From: CBDCYH01 sp965224105
Lineage (GTDB): Bacteria; Bacteroidota; Rhodothermia; Rhodothermales; JABDKH01
Direction: 5' to 3'
NCBI GenBank assembly: GCA_965224105.1
Contig: CBDCYH010000002.1
Location: 2,046,001-2,110,000 of the forward strand
DNA length: 64,000 bases
The position numbers and the translations under genes were made by a program. Under the pieces are notes generated by a model. It saw only the letters and a list, made by a program, of their open reading frames with translations, was not told where the DNA came from and made no database searches. Each line of letters begins with the position of its first letter. Position 1 is the first letter of the stretch. Below are positions 52,878-62,257 of this stretch, piece after piece.

Positions 52878-53665
52878 GTGATGGGCAACAGCTGGCAGAC
52901 CGGGTTCGACGTGAATTGGCAGCCCACACGGAAGATGATGTTCTGGCCAGGAGCCACGCGCTCAAAGATCGATTTCCGCACATCCGAACGTACCCGTCGA
53001 TTCGCAGACTAATGGACAAGCGCGGGACGCTCCTCGCTGATGTCAATGGCAAAAACGTCCTGGATTTGGGATGCGGAAACGGAGAGAGAAGTTTGCATCT
53101 CCTTAAAAATGGCGCCACAGTTACGGGGATAGACATCTCTCCAAATTACATCGAAACTGCGCGGGCACAGGCACAAGAAGCCGAGTTCGGTTCGGACAGG
53201 TATAGCTTTCAACAGATGGATGCTCACAATCTGCAGTACGGTGATGGATCATTTGACCTCGTCGTTGGTGACGGGATCCTACATCACCTGGATCTGGAAA
53301 AAAGCGTGGACGAGATTCATCGAGTTCTCGTTCCAGGAGGAAGGGCACTCTTTGTCGAACCATTAGCAGCCAATCCATTGCTTAGAATTTTTAGAATCCT
53401 TACCCCTTCTGCCAGGACTGTCGACGAACATCCATTTGAAGCGACCGACCTCAATAATTTTGCAGCGGATTCAAGGTGGCGTGTAGAGAGTACGTATTGC
53501 GGATTGGTCGAAGCCCCTGTAGCTGTCGCAACCTCCCTTCTTTTCAGGAACAATCCTGAAAATTTCTTACTTCGCGCCGCCGATCGATTGGAGCGAATTG
53601 CAAGCAAGCGAAACATTCTAAATCAGATGCATCAATACGTTTTGCTTAACCTCGTGAAAGTTTAG
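52874..53665 (+). CDS. Class I SAM-dependent methyltransferase
   Basis: Encodes 263 residues of the Methyltransf_11 type. Motif I VLDLGCGNGERSLHL, motif II VTGIDISPNYIETA, post-I MDAHNLQY, motif III FDLVVGDGILHHLD and VLVPGGRALFVEP are textbook. Coupled to the glycosyltransferase by a four-base overlap and followed by the FkbM gene, so it probably methylates a glycan or its precursor. Substrate unknown. Confidence 0.92.
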   Translation: MSDGQQLADRVRRELAAHTEDDVLARSHALKDRFPHIRTYPSIRRLMDKRGTLLADVNGKNVLDLGCGNGERSLHLLKNGATVTGIDISPNYIETARAQAQEAEFGSDRYSFQQMDAHNLQYGDGSFDLVVGDGILHHLDLEKSVDEIHRVLVPGGRALFVEPLAANPLLRIFRILTPSARTVDEHPFEATDLNNFAADSRWRVESTYCGLVEAPVAVATSLLFRNNPENFLLRAADRLERIASKRNILNQMHQYVLLNLVKV

Positions 53666-53744
53666 ACATTGACATCAACGGTGTAGGATCCTGGCGTCGA
53701 TAAGCGAAATTCTTGAGACAGTTTTACGTCCGGGTGGTATCCGG

Positions 53745-54479
53745 ATGCTCTTGACAGCCAGGCCAAGATCTCTGGCCTCACATAAGATCGTTACTGACCT
53801 GCGACGAGATGGGATAGATTATAATACTATCATCGATGGCGGCGCCAACATCGGGCAATTTGCCCGAGCGGCACACACGGCCTTTCCCAATGCACACGTC
53901 TATTGTTTCGAGCCACTACCAGAAGTGGTCGCAACATTGCGAAACAATTTGTCGGACGTTGACCGAATAACAATCTACGAGTCGGCATTGGGGTCGTTGA
54001 ATGGTACTATCCAATTTCAAAGAAACTCTGATACGCAATCCTCTTCGGTGTTTGAGATCGCTAGCGATGGAAGCGACTTGCTTGGAGACCGGGTGCATTT
54101 GAACACGCTGGATGTTCCCATTGTAACTCTGGACAAAGTCATGGCCGACAACGCATTAACTCACCCAGTGTTACTCAAGCTGGATCTTCAGGGGTACGAA
54201 CTCGAAACATTGAAAGGTGCGACAGAAACACTATCTAAATGCGCATCTGTTCTAGTCGAAACGGTTTTCCTCCCTTCTTACAAAAACGAACCACTGTTTG
54301 CCGATGTCCAACATTTTTTGAACATGAATGGGTTCACCTTCGACAGACCATCTAATTTTGTTAGGAATTCGAATGGGCGGATAGTTCAAATGGACGCTCT
54401 CTTCAGAAGCGTATCTAAAGCAACCCCGACCTTTAGTCCAGCCTCACCACCTCCACCGGCCCCCCGCAATGAACGTTGA
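53745..54479 (+). CDS. FkbM-family methyltransferase
   Basis: Encodes 244 residues from ATG 53745. FkbM motifs: IDGGANIGQFARAAHTAFPN, YCFEPLPEVVATLRNNLSD, LDKVMADNALTHPVLLKLDL, QGYELETLKGATETL. The frame stays open upstream to 53673 with helical sequence (ISEILETVLRPGGIR), typical of FkbM N-termini, so a non-ATG start such as CTG 53691 is possible. The last 15 residues are Pro-rich (SPASPPPPAP) and are encoded antisense to the intact 3' end of the interrupted proteasome-type gene, hinting that the stop lies beyond the original end of the gene. Confidence 0.9.
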   Translation: MLLTARPRSLASHKIVTDLRRDGIDYNTIIDGGANIGQFARAAHTAFPNAHVYCFEPLPEVVATLRNNLSDVDRITIYESALGSLNGTIQFQRNSDTQSSSVFEIASDGSDLLGDRVHLNTLDVPIVTLDKVMADNALTHPVLLKLDLQGYELETLKGATETLSKCASVLVETVFLPSYKNEPLFADVQHFLNMNGFTFDRPSNFVRNSNGRIVQMDALFRSVSKATPTFSPASPPPPAPRNER

Positions 54480-55002
54480 GCGCAATCCCGGTCTCAATTG
54501 CCTTTTCACCCAGTTCGATGGCAGACAAGTTTGAGTTGATCAGCGTGTGCAAGGTGCCAAGTGCCTAAGCGCCGCCGGATCCAATCGAATAGTATTTTTC
54601 GAACCGTGTCACAGCCATGTCCGGGCTCACCAGAAAAATACCATTGCCGTTGAGGACGAGGAAATCAGAATCCAGATCCCCAAAGGGTGAGCTCCGATCA
54701 TCACACTGGTCGTTGACAAACGCGTATTTGTCATGCAGCGCCTTCCACAAAGTGATGAAAAACGCAAAAATGGACTCGCGGGTGTCGAGGCTAACATCTG
54801 CTCCGGCCTTACTCTTCAGGAAATCAGTTAATATGTCGTCGTAGACACTCCAACCGGTGGATCCAATGAGCGCGTTGCCAATGCGGCGAATTTTGGATGT
54901 CACTATGTTGTCCACCGGAAATCGTTTTTCCCCAATGGAGACAAGACTATCCGCGGACATTATCGAAACCCCGTTTTTGCGAACTGCGGCAATTACTGAC
55001 AT
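54433..55002 (-). pseudogene. Proteasome-type (HslV-like) Ntn hydrolase interrupted by an in-frame TAG
   Basis: From ATG 55002, preceded by AGAAGGAAT, the frame begins MSVIAAVRKNGVSIMSADSL, typical of Ntn hydrolases of the 20S proteasome/HslV fold; after Met removal a Ser would be the N-terminal nucleophile. After 145 codons a TAG (54567-54565) follows SIGSGGA. The same frame then continues without any shift for 43 codons (ALGTLHTLINSNLSAIELGE, KAIETGIALNVHCGGPVEVV, RLD) to a TAA at 54433-54435. The family expects Tyr at the TAG position (SGGAYALGAL), so one base change explains the stop. Full length would be 189 residues. It is either a recent nonsense pseudogene, a readthrough gene, or a base-calling error. 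A longer TTG start at 55053 is unlikely. Confidence 0.85.
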
Positions 55003-55154
55003 ATTCCTTCTTTGAGACGCCTGAAACTTTTTCGTCCGTTGGACGAAATCCAATGTATGGCCGATCCGGCCTCATCGCCACCCTCGGCGTTTGAGTAAAT
55101 GTGAAAAAGAGTATCTGGTTGATCAACAAACAGCTAAGAGCCGATACACGTGGA

Positions 55155-55766
55155 ATGACACAGGGATTACAAGCATCTGGTTTTTCCGTTTCGCGGACCT
55201 GCACGGTAATGCTGGCATTCGTTTTCGTTTTGGGAGCCGGTTGCAATGGTGTCGAGGGTGAGCCTGGAATCACCGCCCCGGAACCGCCGAGGCAGGTGAA
55301 GTTGGACAAGGCTCCCGTCTTCATGAAGGGAGATCTCATGGTTCGAACAATCGCATCCTTTGAAGTCGATGCACGGGTGCTTAGTCGGAAGAGGTACCGT
55401 TTTGGCAAATCGGCGAAGATTGCGCCCATCGACCTGGCGCTGGGGTGGGGCCCAATGTCAGACGTGGCCGAGATTGAAAAGATTAAGATCTGGCAGTCCA
55501 ACAGATTCTACTGGTGGAAGCCGAGGTCTGAGGCGATTGCTCGACAAGCAATTTCAATCAATAGTTCCAACATGCACATCATCCCTGCCGACAAGACTGT
55601 GAAGAAAGAGCTGTTCCGAATCCGGAAAGGGGAGGTGGTGACACTTACCGGTTATCTGGTAAACGTGAGTTCGGATAATTTTTATTGGCGTACATCGCTT
55701 ACGCGAACGGATACCGGGAACGGTGCGTGCGAATTGTTTTACGTAACAAGTGTTTTTGTTCATTAG
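55155..55766 (+). CDS. Conserved lipoprotein of unknown function
   Basis: From ATG 55155 the product is 203 residues with a signal ending in a lipobox (MLAFVFVLGAGC); a GTG at 55101 would add 18 residues. The mature part is highly patterned: RYRFGKSAKIAPIDLALGWG, PMSDVAEIEKIKIWQSNRFY, INSSNMHIIPADKTVKKELF, VVTLTGYLVNV and TDTGNGACELFYVTSV. I recall the combination DLALGWGxMSD, SSNMHxIPA and DTGxGACEL from an unnamed family of exported proteins in many Proteobacteria; this is memory, not a search. Residues such as the two Trp in FYWW and the Cys in GACEL are good candidates for a functional site. Stands alone, divergent from the interrupted hydrolase. Confidence 0.85.
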   Translation: MTQGLQASGFSVSRTCTVMLAFVFVLGAGCNGVEGEPGITAPEPPRQVKLDKAPVFMKGDLMVRTIASFEVDARVLSRKRYRFGKSAKIAPIDLALGWGPMSDVAEIEKIKIWQSNRFYWWKPRSEAIARQAISINSSNMHIIPADKTVKKELFRIRKGEVVTLTGYLVNVSSDNFYWRTSLTRTDTGNGACELFYVTSVFVH

Positions 55767-55786
55767 GAGTGCAGCAAACCAGTCGC

Positions 55787-57076
55787 TTAGGATGTGCGCA
55801 CCCACTTAAGGAGATCGCCGAGCTTTGGCTTCTTGCCGTACATCAAGATCCCGACCCGGTAGATTCGGGAAGCAAGCCAGATTGCGCAAAGGAACGCGAG
55901 GATCAAGAGGGCAAACGACAGCAAGATTTGCCAAAACGGGACGTTGGTGGAAGCAATCCTAACGATCATCAAGATCGGAGAACTGAACGGGAAGATTGAC
56001 AGGGCAACAGAGAGTGCGCTATCCGGCGCGACAGCAACCTGGCCGATAAAGAACATGGGGATCATGAGTGGGATCAGGACTGGCCACATAAACTGCTGCG
56101 CGTCGGATTCCTGTTCCACCGCAGATCCCACGGCTGCCATTAGGCTCGCATACAGTAAGTAGCCGCCGAGGAAAAACAGTATGAAATAGACAAAAATTGC
56201 CGGGCTGATTTCCGGGATGCTGATCCCCGCGGCATCCAGTATCGCCTGTTGCGACGCCTCTGTTGGAACGTCCAAAGCCGAGGTATCGACAAACGCAACG
56301 GCGACAGCTCCTGCAACAAGGCTCATTCCAAACCCTATGATACTCCACAAGACAAACTGAGTGAGACCCATGGCACCGATGCCCAGGACCTTGCCAAGCA
56401 TCAGGTCAAACGGCTTCGCGGAGGAGGCGATAAGTTCTGAAATCCGGTTGGTTTTCTCTTCAATCACGCCCCGCATGACGATCGCGCCGTAAAGGATCAT
56501 GCACAGGTAAATCAGGAACGCCATAAAGTATCCTATCCCGGTGAGTGCCAGCGTGCTGTCGGCTGAATCGCCCTCATCAGACACTTTTATCATGCGCGTC
56601 GGGATAGAAGCATCCAGGATAGAAAACACAGTATCGGGTGCCCCGGATTCGCGGATTCTGTGTTCCCGGACTGCGTCGTTCACTACGTCGCGGAGCTCAA
56701 AGCCCATCGCAAGCCCGCCCGAACCACGCGAGTAGTAAAGAGCTTCGCCTTCACCGCGAATGATCGTTGGCGGCAACACCAGGTATCCATCAAGGTCGTC
56801 TGTTTCGAGTGCTGCCCGGAGCGAATCTTCTGGCAAAGAAGATAGTTGCGCGTCGTATGTATCGGGGAAGGTTAACTTGTCTCCAATCAAACCAGTTTGG
56901 TCCACGACAGCGATGTTCTTCGTCGTGTCCTCCCCGAACCGCGTCGCTAGGAAAGCAATCGCAATGATGGATACAACGGCAAGGAACGGGCCAAGAAATG
57001 TCGCAATGATGAACCCTCTGGTGCGGACGCGCTGCCAGTACTCCCGTTGGGCTATTACCCACAAGTCACTCGTCAT
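55787..57076 (-). CDS. ABC-2 type transporter permease (NatB/YhaP-like)
   Basis: Encodes 429 residues. An N-terminal transmembrane segment after the typical start WVIAQREYWQRVRTRGFIIA, a large extracytoplasmic domain (about 50-190) and five or six C-terminal transmembrane helices match the ABC-2/NatB type. The ERNR-like block FAVIEEKTNRI appears as VMRGVIEEKTNRISELIASS. Likely exports sodium or a hydrophobic compound. Start overlaps the ATPase stop by four bases. Confidence 0.92.
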   Translation of the reverse strand: MTSDLWVIAQREYWQRVRTRGFIIATFLGPFLAVVSIIAIAFLATRFGEDTTKNIAVVDQTGLIGDKLTFPDTYDAQLSSLPEDSLRAALETDDLDGYLVLPPTIIRGEGEALYYSRGSGGLAMGFELRDVVNDAVREHRIRESGAPDTVFSILDASIPTRMIKVSDEGDSADSTLALTGIGYFMAFLIYLCMILYGAIVMRGVIEEKTNRISELIASSAKPFDLMLGKVLGIGAMGLTQFVLWSIIGFGMSLVAGAVAVAFVDTSALDVPTEASQQAILDAAGISIPEISPAIFVYFILFFLGGYLLYASLMAAVGSAVEQESDAQQFMWPVLIPLMIPMFFIGQVAVAPDSALSVALSIFPFSSPILMIVRIASTNVPFWQILLSFALLILAFLCAIWLASRIYRVGILMYGKKPKLGDLLKWVRTS

Positions 57077-57999
57077 ACCCCGTGCTCCTCCGTCATCTTC
57101 TCTGACCCAACTACGGATATGAAAATCTCGTTCAATGACGGTTCGACGACTTCAAATTTGTAGAGGCTCTCCAGTTCCTGCGTGGCACGTCGAAGAATAT
57201 TTTGATGCGATGTGCCTTTGAGTAATCGCAGTTCAGCATGGTGGTGGGTAAGGTTCGCCACACGGATTTTACCACGTCCCTCAAGCTCCTGCAGAAAGTC
57301 TGTGTTACCATCAAAATCCAGGATGATGGTGTCTTTGCCAAACGATTTCTTAACATCGCGGATGTTGCCCTGTAGGATGCTTTTCCCTTTTGACATCAGG
57401 CAAATATCATCACACATCTGTTCTACCTGCTCCATTCGGTGCGATGCAAACAGAATGATTTTATTTTCGTCTTTGAGCTCCAGGATTACTTCCTTTAGGA
57501 GATCCGAGTTTATGGGGTCCAACCCACTAAACGGCTCGTCGAAAATGAGAAGCTTAGGGTCATGCAGAACGGTTGCCACAAACTGAACTTTCTGTTGCAT
57601 ACCCTTCGAGAGCTCCTCGATTTTTTTCGATTTCCAATCGAGCGCGCCAAAGCGATCCAGCCATCTGTCAATGGCCCGCTTGGCATCAGTGACCGTAAGA
57701 CCTTTTAGTCGAGCGAGGTAGAGCAGCTGTTCGCCTACCTTCATGCGCTTGTAGAGCCCGCGTTCTTCGGGAAGGTATCCCATGATGTCCTGGCTCCACG
57801 ATCCCACCTGGCGCGAATTCATTGTTATCTGTCCGCGGTCCGGAAGCGTGATAAAGGAGATCATCCGGATAGTAGACGTCTTTCCTGCGCCATTCGGCCC
57901 GAGAAGGCCAAAAATTCGACCTGCTTCAGCGACAAATGAAAGCTCATCCACGGCAACGACGCTTTCGAACTCCTTGACAACCTTATCTACGTGAAGCAT
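57073..57999 (-). CDS. ABC transporter ATPase (NatA/YhaQ-like)
   Basis: Encodes 308 residues. Walker A is GLLGPNGAGKTSTIRM, the signature motif is ELSKGMQQKVQFVATVLHDP, Walker B is KLLIFDEPFSGLDP, and the switch His is in ILFASHRMEQVEQ. The C-terminal 90 residues form the extra domain seen in exporters of the DrrA/NatA group (DUF4162-like). Forms the cytoplasmic ATPase of the exporter with the overlapping permease. Confidence 0.95.
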   Translation of the reverse strand: MLHVDKVVKEFESVVAVDELSFVAEAGRIFGLLGPNGAGKTSTIRMISFITLPDRGQITMNSRQVGSWSQDIMGYLPEERGLYKRMKVGEQLLYLARLKGLTVTDAKRAIDRWLDRFGALDWKSKKIEELSKGMQQKVQFVATVLHDPKLLIFDEPFSGLDPINSDLLKEVILELKDENKIILFASHRMEQVEQMCDDICLMSKGKSILQGNIRDVKKSFGKDTIILDFDGNTDFLQELEGRGKIRVANLTHHHAELRLLKGTSHQNILRRATQELESLYKFEVVEPSLNEIFISVVGSEKMTEEHGV

Positions 58000-58099
58000 T
58001 TACAACCAGGTTTCAAATACACGTCGGTCTGAAGTTAGCTTTTTTGGCACACCATTCCGAGTTGGTTTATCCGGGAGGATCGTTGAAGTATCTTTCAAG

Positions 58100-58918
58100 A
58101 TGAGTGCTACAGATTTACGGCAGGAGAAGTTTGTCAATGCGTCGCTAACAATTTGCCCGAATCGGTATGCGGTTGCCCGAGTTGTCGCGGCGCGGTTAGT
58201 GTCTATCGCCAGAAGAGTGGTGGACGTACGAGGCAGGGTTTGTGTTGCATTCCCTGGAGGCTCAACGCCCAAAATGCTTTACAGTTGTTTGCGGGAGGAG
58301 CCTTTTGTTGGAGAAATGCCCTGGGGTAACGCAGATTTTTTCGTAAGCGATGAGCGAATGGTTGACCTTTCCGATGACCAGAGCAACATGGGGAATCTGA
58401 AGCGCCTCTTGCTCGACCCGGTTGGTGTAAGTCCAAAAAGAATACACCAGGTACAAAGCGACCAGAGTCCTGATACGGCAGCTCGCAGCTACGAGGATGC
58501 AGTGACTAGACTAGTGGCCCCGGCCGGAGTTGACGATCTGGAATATCACGGGGTCGACATTGCATTGGTTGGACTTGGCACAGACGGCCACGTGGCGTCG
58601 ATTTTTCCGGGTTCGACGGAAGGCGATGCGAGAGTAGTGTCGGTACATTTTGATTACGAGGATCGGCCGGGTAGTCGGATAACTTTCACTTCATCGTTCC
58701 TGAGCTCCGCGGGCAATCTCATGATGTTGGTGACGGGACAAAAGAAGGCCGGGATCCTTGCCAGAGTCCTCACCGGTAAATACGAGCCGGTTGGAATTCC
58801 GGCACAACGGCTGCTAAGCCGAACTCCGCCTCTGGAAATCATTGCAGACGCACCTGCAGCCTCTGTTCTGTCGAATGAACTTGAACTAGAAATACATGAT
58901 CGAAGACAAGCCGACTAG
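58100..58918 (+). CDS. pgl: 6-phosphogluconolactonase
   Basis: Encodes 272 residues, hydrolyses 6-phosphogluconolactone, the second step of the oxidative pentose phosphate pathway. Family blocks: VCVAFPGGSTPKMLYSCLRE, NADFFVSDERMVDLSDDQSN, and the catalytic VDIALVGLGTDGHVASIFPG with the active-site His and Asp. Overlaps the start of zwf by 23 bases, so both steps are co-translated. Divergent from the ABC exporter genes. Confidence 0.95.
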   Translation: MSATDLRQEKFVNASLTICPNRYAVARVVAARLVSIARRVVDVRGRVCVAFPGGSTPKMLYSCLREEPFVGEMPWGNADFFVSDERMVDLSDDQSNMGNLKRLLLDPVGVSPKRIHQVQSDQSPDTAARSYEDAVTRLVAPAGVDDLEYHGVDIALVGLGTDGHVASIFPGSTEGDARVVSVHFDYEDRPGSRITFTSSFLSSAGNLMMLVTGQKKAGILARVLTGKYEPVGIPAQRLLSRTPPLEIIADAPAASVLSNELELEIHDRRQAD

Positions 58919-60335
58919 CATTGTAATCTTTGGCGCTTCCGGTGACCTCACACGCCGCAAACTGATTCCCGGTCTATTTTCGCTTTACAAGAAAAACAGA
59001 CTACCAACGACGTGGCAGGTCTTCGGCTTTGCCATGTCGGAATGGACAGACGAGCAATTCCGTGAAAACGTTCGCGCAGGCATCGTCGAGTTTTACAAAG
59101 AACCGTTTGCTGATGATGATTGGACGACCTTTGCGGCAAACCTCTACTATGTGCCAGGAAAGTTCGGGGTAGACGCCGATTTCGAAAGACTGGAAACGGT
59201 CCTCAGATCTACAGGATCGCCAAATCGTCTTTACTATCTGGCTACATCACCCCGGTTTTTTTCTGATATCATCCATACGATGGGTCGGGCTAACATGACG
59301 GATGAATCGTCAGGCTGGCGAAGATGCGTAATCGAAAAACCGTTTGGTCGAGACCTTGAAAGTGCAGAGGCGCTAAACGAATCAATCCACGAAGTACTGA
59401 ACGAGACACAGATTTTTCGGATTGATCACTACCTCGCAAAGGAGACGGTGCAAAACTTACTCGTCTTCCGGTTCGGTAACATCATGTTTGAACCTATCTG
59501 GAATCGAAATTATATCGACATGGTTCAGATCACCGCGGCCGAATCTGTTGATGTTGGTCACAGGGCCGGATATTACGACAAGGCTGGAGTTCTGCGCGAC
59601 ATGTTCCAGAATCACCTGCTGCAACTGATGTCACTCGTGGCAATGGAGCCGCCCGCAAGCTTCGAGGCCGACGCGATTCGAAATGAGAAGGTCAAGGTGC
59701 TCGCTTCTGTCAAGCGCATCACCGATTCCGATGTGGCGTTTCACACTGTCCGTGGTCAATACCAGGGATATCTAGATGCACCGGATGTAGCCGAGCATTC
59801 GCAGACTGCAACCTACGCCGCAATCCGCCTTTTTATCGAAAACTGGAGGTGGAAGGGCGTACCATTTGTTCTTCGTTCCGGCAAGGCCCTAAAAGAGAAG
59901 TGTACCGAGATAAACATTCGATTCAAGAAACTGCCTCATCTCATGTTTCCTCTTCCTGAGGGGAAAGAAATAACCCCGAACGTATTGGCGATTGACATTC
60001 AGCCGAACGAGGCAATCCGTCTCCGCTTTGAAGCCAAGGTCCCGGATACCGACGCCGAGATGAGGTCGGTTAACATGGAGTTTGAGTACGGCGATTTCTT
60101 CGGTGAGATCGCCGTACCGGAGGCATACGAGAGATTGTTGTTGGAGGCCCTTGAAGGAGATGCCTCTTTGTTCACACGCGCCGATGGAATCGTAAACGCA
60201 TGGCAACTCATAGACCCAATCATGAAGGGCTGGGAGTCAAGTAATGCCCCGGAGTTGGTCCGCTATGACAAAGGAAGCTGGGGACCCGAAGACGCAGTAG
60301 GTGGTAGTCACGGCGGTCGTTTCCCATGGACGTGA
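58896..60335 (+). CDS. zwf: Glucose-6-phosphate 1-dehydrogenase
   Basis: Encodes 479 residues, first enzyme of the oxidative pentose phosphate pathway, makes NADPH. NADP-binding FGASGDLTRRKLIPGLFSLY, the CVIEKPFGRDLESA loop, the catalytic RIDHYLAKETVQNLLVFRFG (His conserved, usual Gly is Ala) and the substrate lysine region are present, plus a C-terminal PELVRYDKGSWGP. 6-phosphogluconate dehydrogenase is not in the window. Overlaps pgl by 23 bases. Confidence 0.97.
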   Translation: MIEDKPTSIVIFGASGDLTRRKLIPGLFSLYKKNRLPTTWQVFGFAMSEWTDEQFRENVRAGIVEFYKEPFADDDWTTFAANLYYVPGKFGVDADFERLETVLRSTGSPNRLYYLATSPRFFSDIIHTMGRANMTDESSGWRRCVIEKPFGRDLESAEALNESIHEVLNETQIFRIDHYLAKETVQNLLVFRFGNIMFEPIWNRNYIDMVQITAAESVDVGHRAGYYDKAGVLRDMFQNHLLQLMSLVAMEPPASFEADAIRNEKVKVLASVKRITDSDVAFHTVRGQYQGYLDAPDVAEHSQTATYAAIRLFIENWRWKGVPFVLRSGKALKEKCTEINIRFKKLPHLMFPLPEGKEITPNVLAIDIQPNEAIRLRFEAKVPDTDAEMRSVNMEFEYGDFFGEIAVPEAYERLLLEALEGDASLFTRADGIVNAWQLIDPIMKGWESSNAPELVRYDKGSWGPEDAVGGSHGGRFPWT

Positions 60336-60350
60336 CGTAAACTACTCTGC

Positions 60351-61352
60351 TCAATTGCCAGCGAGAACGTCCTCGATTTCACGCAGAATATCTTCGGATA
60401 GTGGCTCCGCATTGGCAGCTTGAACAGCTTCTTCTATGTGACTCTGGCGACTTGCACCAATGATCGCAGATGTTACGCGTTCGTCCCGGAGTGTCCAGGC
60501 AACCGCGAGCTGCGCCATCGAAAGATTGACCGCATTGGCAATTCGTGTCAGCGCTTTAACCTTGTCGATTTTGGCTGATGTGACCTGATCCGCTGTCAGA
60601 AATCCGTCCGGTCGCCCCGCGCGGGAATCCGGCGGAATCGATGTTAGATATTTGTTAGTGAGAATACCTTGCTCCAGGGGGGAGAAGATGATGCAACCCA
60701 GGCCGTGCTCCTCGAGGGTATCCAGTAGGCTGTGTTCGATCCAACGATCAAACATGGAGTACTTGGGCTGATGTATTAGGCAAGGCGTACCTAGCTCGCG
60801 TAGCAGCTTGGCTGCAGCTGCAGTTTCTTCCGCATTGTACGAAGAGATGCCGACGTACAGAGCTCTACCAGATCGCACAATATAGTCAAGTGCGCCCATC
60901 GTTTCTTCCAGAGGCGTGTAGGGGTCCGGTCGGTGATGATAAAATATGTCCACGTAGTCGAGACCCAGGCGCCGGAGGCTCTGGTCGCAACTGGCAACCA
61001 GGTACTTCCTTGATCCGAAATCGCCGTACGGGCCGGGCCACATTCTCCACCCAGCCTTCGACGACACAATTATCTCATCACGATGCGCCCATAGATCAGT
61101 TTTAAGAATCTCACCAAAGGTTATCTCTGCAGATCCTGGAGGTGGGCCGTAGTTGTTCGCGATATCAAAATGCGTTATTCCCTTGTCGAAAGCTGTCAGG
61201 ATCATCTCCCGCGCCGCTACACGGTCATCCGATTCTCCGAAATTGTGCCACAGCCCGAGCGAAACGGTGGGTAGGAGCAAACCGCTGCGGCCGGATCGTC
61301 GATAAGGAATGGATGTGTAACGATCGGGTACCGGGTCGTTGTGTCGGGGCAT
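60351..61352 (-). CDS. Aldo/keto reductase (YghZ-like)
   Basis: Encodes 333 residues, NADPH-dependent (alpha/beta)8 reductase. The tetrad can be read: Asp and Tyr in HFDIANNYGPPPGSAE, Lys in EIIVSSKAGWRMWPGP, His in DIFYHHRPDPYTPLEE. The YRRSGRSGLLLPTVSLGLWH start and the SSKAGWxMWPGPYGDFGSRK block are typical of the E. coli YghZ (L-glyceraldehyde 3-phosphate reductase) group. Convergent with zwf (15-base gap). Confidence 0.95.
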   Translation of the reverse strand: MPRHNDPVPDRYTSIPYRRSGRSGLLLPTVSLGLWHNFGESDDRVAAREMILTAFDKGITHFDIANNYGPPPGSAEITFGEILKTDLWAHRDEIIVSSKAGWRMWPGPYGDFGSRKYLVASCDQSLRRLGLDYVDIFYHHRPDPYTPLEETMGALDYIVRSGRALYVGISSYNAEETAAAAKLLRELGTPCLIHQPKYSMFDRWIEHSLLDTLEEHGLGCIIFSPLEQGILTNKYLTSIPPDSRAGRPDGFLTADQVTSAKIDKVKALTRIANAVNLSMAQLAVAWTLRDERVTSAIIGASRQSHIEEAVQAANAEPLSEDILREIEDVLAGN

Positions 61353-61406
61353 TGTAAACTTTCACTGCGATGGTGGCGACGAAGATACAACTAGAATCGT
61401 ATGCGT

Positions 61407-62141
61407 TTACAATATTACTCTTTGGTTTGTATCGTATGCGGCCTGTCTTAACAGATCGAGTGTTGTTTCATCCAGCGTCGGCACTTGGGGCGCCGAGAGG
61501 AGGACGGCATTGGGGATATCGTTCAAGGCATCGTGGTCGATTTTGTCGACCACTACAAGAGCAACGAGGAATGTGCCGAGTGGCGATGGGTGGAAGCCAT
61601 CACCGCCGTAGAATTTCAAAGATGAATCCTTTGACCAGGCTTCCCGCCATGCATCGCCTCCCGGAAAGAGAATCCCCTTGGCTGCCTCAGCGGCCATGCT
61701 GTAGGAATCAGAAACGCTGGCAAAGTCAAAAGAACGTTGCGTCGATGGCCAGACCATAAAGAGTCCCGGGGCCGCGCCCGATTCGCGGATTATCTCGCCA
61801 AATCGCTGGCTGTATTCGAGCAGCGAAGGTCTTCCTTCACTGGCAGACGGTCCTTGCTGAAGAACGACAAAGTCCCAATCGCCATCCCGGATTCGATCAA
61901 TCGTTGAGCTGTTCCTCCAATGGTCTTGCAGACCATAATTGGGAAGCGCAATCGACTCAATTTCAGAAGGGACTCCAGACAAAGACAACAACGAACTCAC
62001 TTTTCCGGGCAAGTCGTTGGTGAACGTTAGGCTGTTCCCGATAAACAGGAATCTTAATTTCTCTGACTGCTGGATCTCCTCCATCCCGGAGCAGGACGAC
62101 AGCACCAATGCCAGTACGATGTGGAGTAGGGTAGTTTTCAC
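61407..62141 (-). CDS. SGNH-hydrolase-like lipoprotein
   Basis: Encodes 244 residues with a lipobox (LALVLSSC). Block I is LRFLFIGNSLTFTNDLPGKV, with the catalytic Ser and Asn spacing of GDSL/SGNH esterases, and the C-terminal block is FYGGDGFHPSPLGTFLVALV with the Asp-x2-His pair. The central VVLQQGPSASEGRPSLLEYS fits the family that cleaves ester or acetyl groups. Likely a periplasmic or surface esterase acting on glycans or lipids. Stands 55 bases upstream of the aldo/keto reductase. Confidence 0.85.
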   Translation of the reverse strand: MKTTLLHIVLALVLSSCSGMEEIQQSEKLRFLFIGNSLTFTNDLPGKVSSLLSLSGVPSEIESIALPNYGLQDHWRNSSTIDRIRDGDWDFVVLQQGPSASEGRPSLLEYSQRFGEIIRESGAAPGLFMVWPSTQRSFDFASVSDSYSMAAEAAKGILFPGGDAWREAWSKDSSLKFYGGDGFHPSPLGTFLVALVVVDKIDHDALNDIPNAVLLSAPQVPTLDETTLDLLRQAAYDTNQRVIL

Positions 62142-62257
62142 TTCAGAGTTTTACTTTCAAGTATATGTCGTTCCGGGAGATTGGTAAAGTCAATCACAAG
62201 TGCCTGTTTTTTTCGGCATACCGGGATGAGCCACAATACCGATTGCTAATTGACTAG

